Origin: Ktedonobacter sp.
GTDB lineage: Bacteria > Chloroflexota > Ktedonobacteria > Ktedonobacterales > Ktedonobacteraceae
Direction of reading: 5' to 3'
Assembly: GCA_003450555.1 (NCBI GenBank)
Contig: DMFQ01000200.1
Location: forward strand, 916 to 8,365
Length of the DNA stretch: 7,450 bases
How positions within the stretch are numbered: position 1 is the stretch's first letter; each line of letters starts with the position of its first letter. Both the position numbers and the translations under genes were made by a program. Positions 6,284-7,450 of the stretch are shown piece by piece. The notes under the pieces are model-generated. The model was not told where the DNA came from and ran no database searches. It was given only the letters and a program-made list of their open reading frames with translations.

Positions 6284-6752
6284 ATGAATCAGTACGCGGA
6301 CCGTCAGCTTGAGTCGTTGCTTTTCCAAAATTAGACGGTGCTTGAGGGGTCACCCGATTCTGCAAATTATACTCAAAATTAGTGTTTGGCTTTGCTGGGG
6401 CAGAAGAATGCGACATTTCCGTTGCTGGCGACGAAGTAGAATTCATGGGACGTGACACGGGTCCGGACTGGAAAGAAGGAAAAGAAGGTTGGGGTGTATT
6501 CGGCGTCCAGGCAGATCCTTGTGAAGAGGGAAAAGGTTGGGATGGTACATTATTAGAAGGAAAATCATCCAAGCCACTCGACCGTGGCTTGGAAGTCGAC
6601 GAACCACCCAATGGCTGTGAGTTTTTTTTCTGTAGAGGAGGAGTGGCGCGTCCCAGCGGTCCTGATTGACCGGGCATTCGTATTACAAGACCACAACGTG
6701 TACAAGGGCTCTTGTTTGCATCCCACTCATTCCCACAACGTGGACAAATCAT
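6207..6752 (-). CDS. Zinc-ribbon protein with long disordered tail
   Basis: The 181-residue product opens with a compact zinc ribbon: Cys3 and Cys6 in CPRC, then Cys17 and Cys20 in CTRC, ten residues apart. The rest (about 25-181) is a low-complexity Pro/Ser/Gln/Asn linker with no domain, signal peptide or membrane segment. A protein that is only a zinc ribbon plus linker is unusual. The same strand continues into a kinase-like protein whose N-terminus is the same kind of linker, so this is best read as the N-terminal part of a zinc-ribbon/pseudokinase protein, either frameshifted here or made as a separate coupled chain. The start is well supported: GAGAGGGG (complement of 6759-6766) lies 6 bases before ATG 6752. 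Codons around the A8 run (T8 at 6622-6629 on the + strand) encode QKKN and keep the frame open. A candidate promoter lies at 6813-6841. Confidence 0.8.
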   Translation of the reverse strand: MICPRCGNEWDANKSPCTRCGLVIRMPGQSGPLGRATPPLQKKNSQPLGGSSTSKPRSSGLDDFPSNNVPSQPFPSSQGSAWTPNTPQPSFPSFQSGPVSRPMNSTSSPATEMSHSSAPAKPNTNFEYNLQNRVTPQAPSNFGKATTQADGPRTDSLTPKNVSAASADGISDGKNSRFLFA

Positions 6753-6780
6753 GATAAACCCCTCTCTACGTACGAGTAAA

Positions 6781-6790
6781 AATACGTATT
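6781..6790. repeat. Perfect 10-base palindrome upstream of the zinc-ribbon gene
   Basis: AATACGTATT is its own reverse complement. It lies between the predicted transcription start (about 6806) and the ribosome site (6759-6766), where a bound repressor could block transcription. Palindromes of this length can arise by chance in AT-rich sequence. Confidence 0.3.
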
Positions 6791-6800
6791 GAAGAGATGT

Positions 6801-6821
6801 TTGTATGGTTTACTCATACAA
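6801..6821. repeat. Operator-like inverted repeat over the candidate -10
   Basis: TTGTATG (6801-6807) and CATACAA (6815-6821) are perfect 7-bp complements around a 7-base spacer, a usual half-site spacing for a dimeric regulator. The repeat covers the candidate -10 at 6813-6818. The same ATACAA core recurs at 6836-6841 and as CATACAA at 6918-6924. Confidence 0.4.
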
Positions 6822-6841
6822 GCACTCACCAAGCAATACAA
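6813..6841 (-). promoter_or_regulatory. Candidate promoter for the zinc-ribbon/pseudokinase unit
   Basis: Read on the - strand, TTGTAT (6841-6836) and TATGAG (6818-6813) are separated by exactly 17 bases, the preferred -35/-10 spacing, with 3 of 6 and 4 of 6 consensus matches. The start would fall near 6806, about 54 bases before ATG 6752. The match is modest. The support comes from the spacing and from its place between an upstream terminator-like hairpin and the gene. Confidence 0.4.
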
Positions 6842-6879
6842 CTCGGACGTATCGGATATCAGAAAAAGTGTTTCCCTGA

Positions 6880-6914
6880 AATAATAACCCGAGGCAACTC
6901 CCAAAATACCTCGG
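6880..6914 (-). terminator. Hairpin with T-rich tail after the small CxxC protein gene
   Basis: On the - strand CCGAGG (6914-6909) pairs with CCTCGG (6894-6889), extended inward by a U-G and an A-U pair, around the remaining loop. It is followed by the T-rich GTTATTATTT. It lies about 100 bases beyond the stop of the 7418-7014 gene and before the next promoter, as expected of an intrinsic terminator. The tail is interrupted, so efficiency is uncertain. Confidence 0.55.
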
Positions 6915-7013
6915 AACCATACAATGGAGCGTAAAGGGCATGTTCTTGGCTGAGTATAGTGGAAAACATGCATGAATGTCAATCATTTAACCGATATTAC
7001 TAGTGGGTTCGTC

Positions 7014-7418
7014 TCAACGCTTGAGAGAGCGTCCAATGGGTGCAATAGCGCCGAGAAACCCTTCCAAGGCCTTGGCGAGTTCGTATAATTGTGTGGCTTC
7101 CACCACGGAGATTTCGTGGTTCGCATGAGCAACCTTGTAGAGCAGTTGGACGGCAGGATGTTTGGCAGGTGAGGTCGTTTCAGCGGTCGCAGAACCAAGA
7201 AGAGAGGCGCGCATGGCTTCAACGCTGGCATTTACCTCATCTAGATTGGCAATGTCTATAAAGCTGGCTGATTTCACTTGCCCCCTCCCTCTATCTCCTG
7301 TACGATTCGCTTCCCATTGTCGCTTTGCCTGCTTACCAGCAGCACAATAACAGAACTCCGGGTGCGTAGAATCAGAGTTTTGCAGGCCAGTATCATCGCA
7401 GATTGGGCAGATAGGCAT
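7014..7418 (-). CDS. Small CxxC/CxC cysteine-motif protein of unknown function
   Basis: I do not recognise the family. The 134-residue product starts MPICPICDDTG and has Cys4 and Cys7, then Cys23 and Cys25 in CYC followed by AAGKQAKR. The pattern CPxCxDTG then CxC then a basic stretch is seen in small zinc-binding modules, for example at the N-terminus of some DnaC/DnaI-like loaders, but no ATPase domain follows. The middle is polar and probably loosely folded. Residues about 80-130 (from AVQLLYKVAHANHEISVVEATQ onward) look helical and amphipathic. There is no signal peptide or membrane helix. Start choice: AGGAG lies 7 bases before ATG 7418, whereas an in-frame ATG at 7433 overlaps that ribosome site and has none of its own. 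The promoter must lie beyond the right edge of the window. Zinc binding is inferred from the cysteines only. Confidence 0.75.
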   Translation of the reverse strand: MPICPICDDTGLQNSDSTHPEFCYCAAGKQAKRQWEANRTGDRGRGQVKSASFIDIANLDEVNASVEAMRASLLGSATAETTSPAKHPAVQLLYKVAHANHEISVVEATQLYELAKALEGFLGAIAPIGRSLKR

Positions 7419-7450
7419 AGTTGGTCTCCTCATTATCTTGGGTTTATTAC

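Noticed and set aside
6622..6629. A8 run on the - strand as the slippage site joining the zinc ribbon to the pseudokinase
   Set aside because: A shift here into the pseudokinase frame would meet the TGA at 6283-6281 before reaching it, so this run alone cannot join the two frames.
6749..6982. 77-codon - strand frame in the gap before the zinc-ribbon gene
   Set aside because: It runs through the terminator-like hairpin and candidate promoter, has no ribosome site or family features, and ends just inside the start of the zinc-ribbon gene.

Overview
The window looks like chromosomal DNA of a free-living bacterium with balanced base composition, about half G+C. The best taxonomic guess is Chloroflexota, class Ktedonobacteria. 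This rests on recollection of family style (a zinc-ribbon protein beside a degenerate, tail-anchored kinase-like protein, and long Pro/Ser/Gln/Asn-rich linkers), not on any marker gene, so it is an inference. I see no rRNA, tRNA, CRISPR array, insertion sequence or phage gene.

Left half, + strand. A gene for an Arg/Asn/Pro-rich, mostly disordered protein (237-1535) ends at a 14-bp hairpin. Next comes a tightly spaced pair: a phosphotriesterase-family metal-dependent hydrolase (1677-2705) and a PflX-like radical SAM protein (2710-3654). They are only 4 bases apart, and the second gene's ribosome site lies inside the end of the first. A separate unit follows: two tandem extended -10 elements, a leader of about 150 bases with competing inverted repeats, and a long-chain polyprenyl diphosphate synthase (3839-4828), probably for the menaquinone side chain. 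A 28-bp hairpin (4839-4897) closes this unit and also serves the convergent gene.

Right half, - strand. Read in transcription order from the right edge: a small CxxC/CxC protein of unknown function (7418-7014), a terminator-like hairpin, a candidate promoter with an operator-like inverted repeat, a zinc-ribbon protein with a long disordered tail (6752-6207), and a kinase-fold protein with a C-terminal membrane anchor (6271-4913). The kinase-like protein lacks the usual lysine and both catalytic aspartates, so it is probably a pseudokinase. The last two reading frames overlap by 65 bases in different frames. They could be one zinc-ribbon/pseudokinase protein split by a frameshift, or two proteins made by coupled translation.

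The points most worth a second look are the zinc-ribbon/pseudokinase junction, the structured leader before the prenyl synthase, and the hydrolase plus radical SAM pair, whose substrate cannot be read from sequence.
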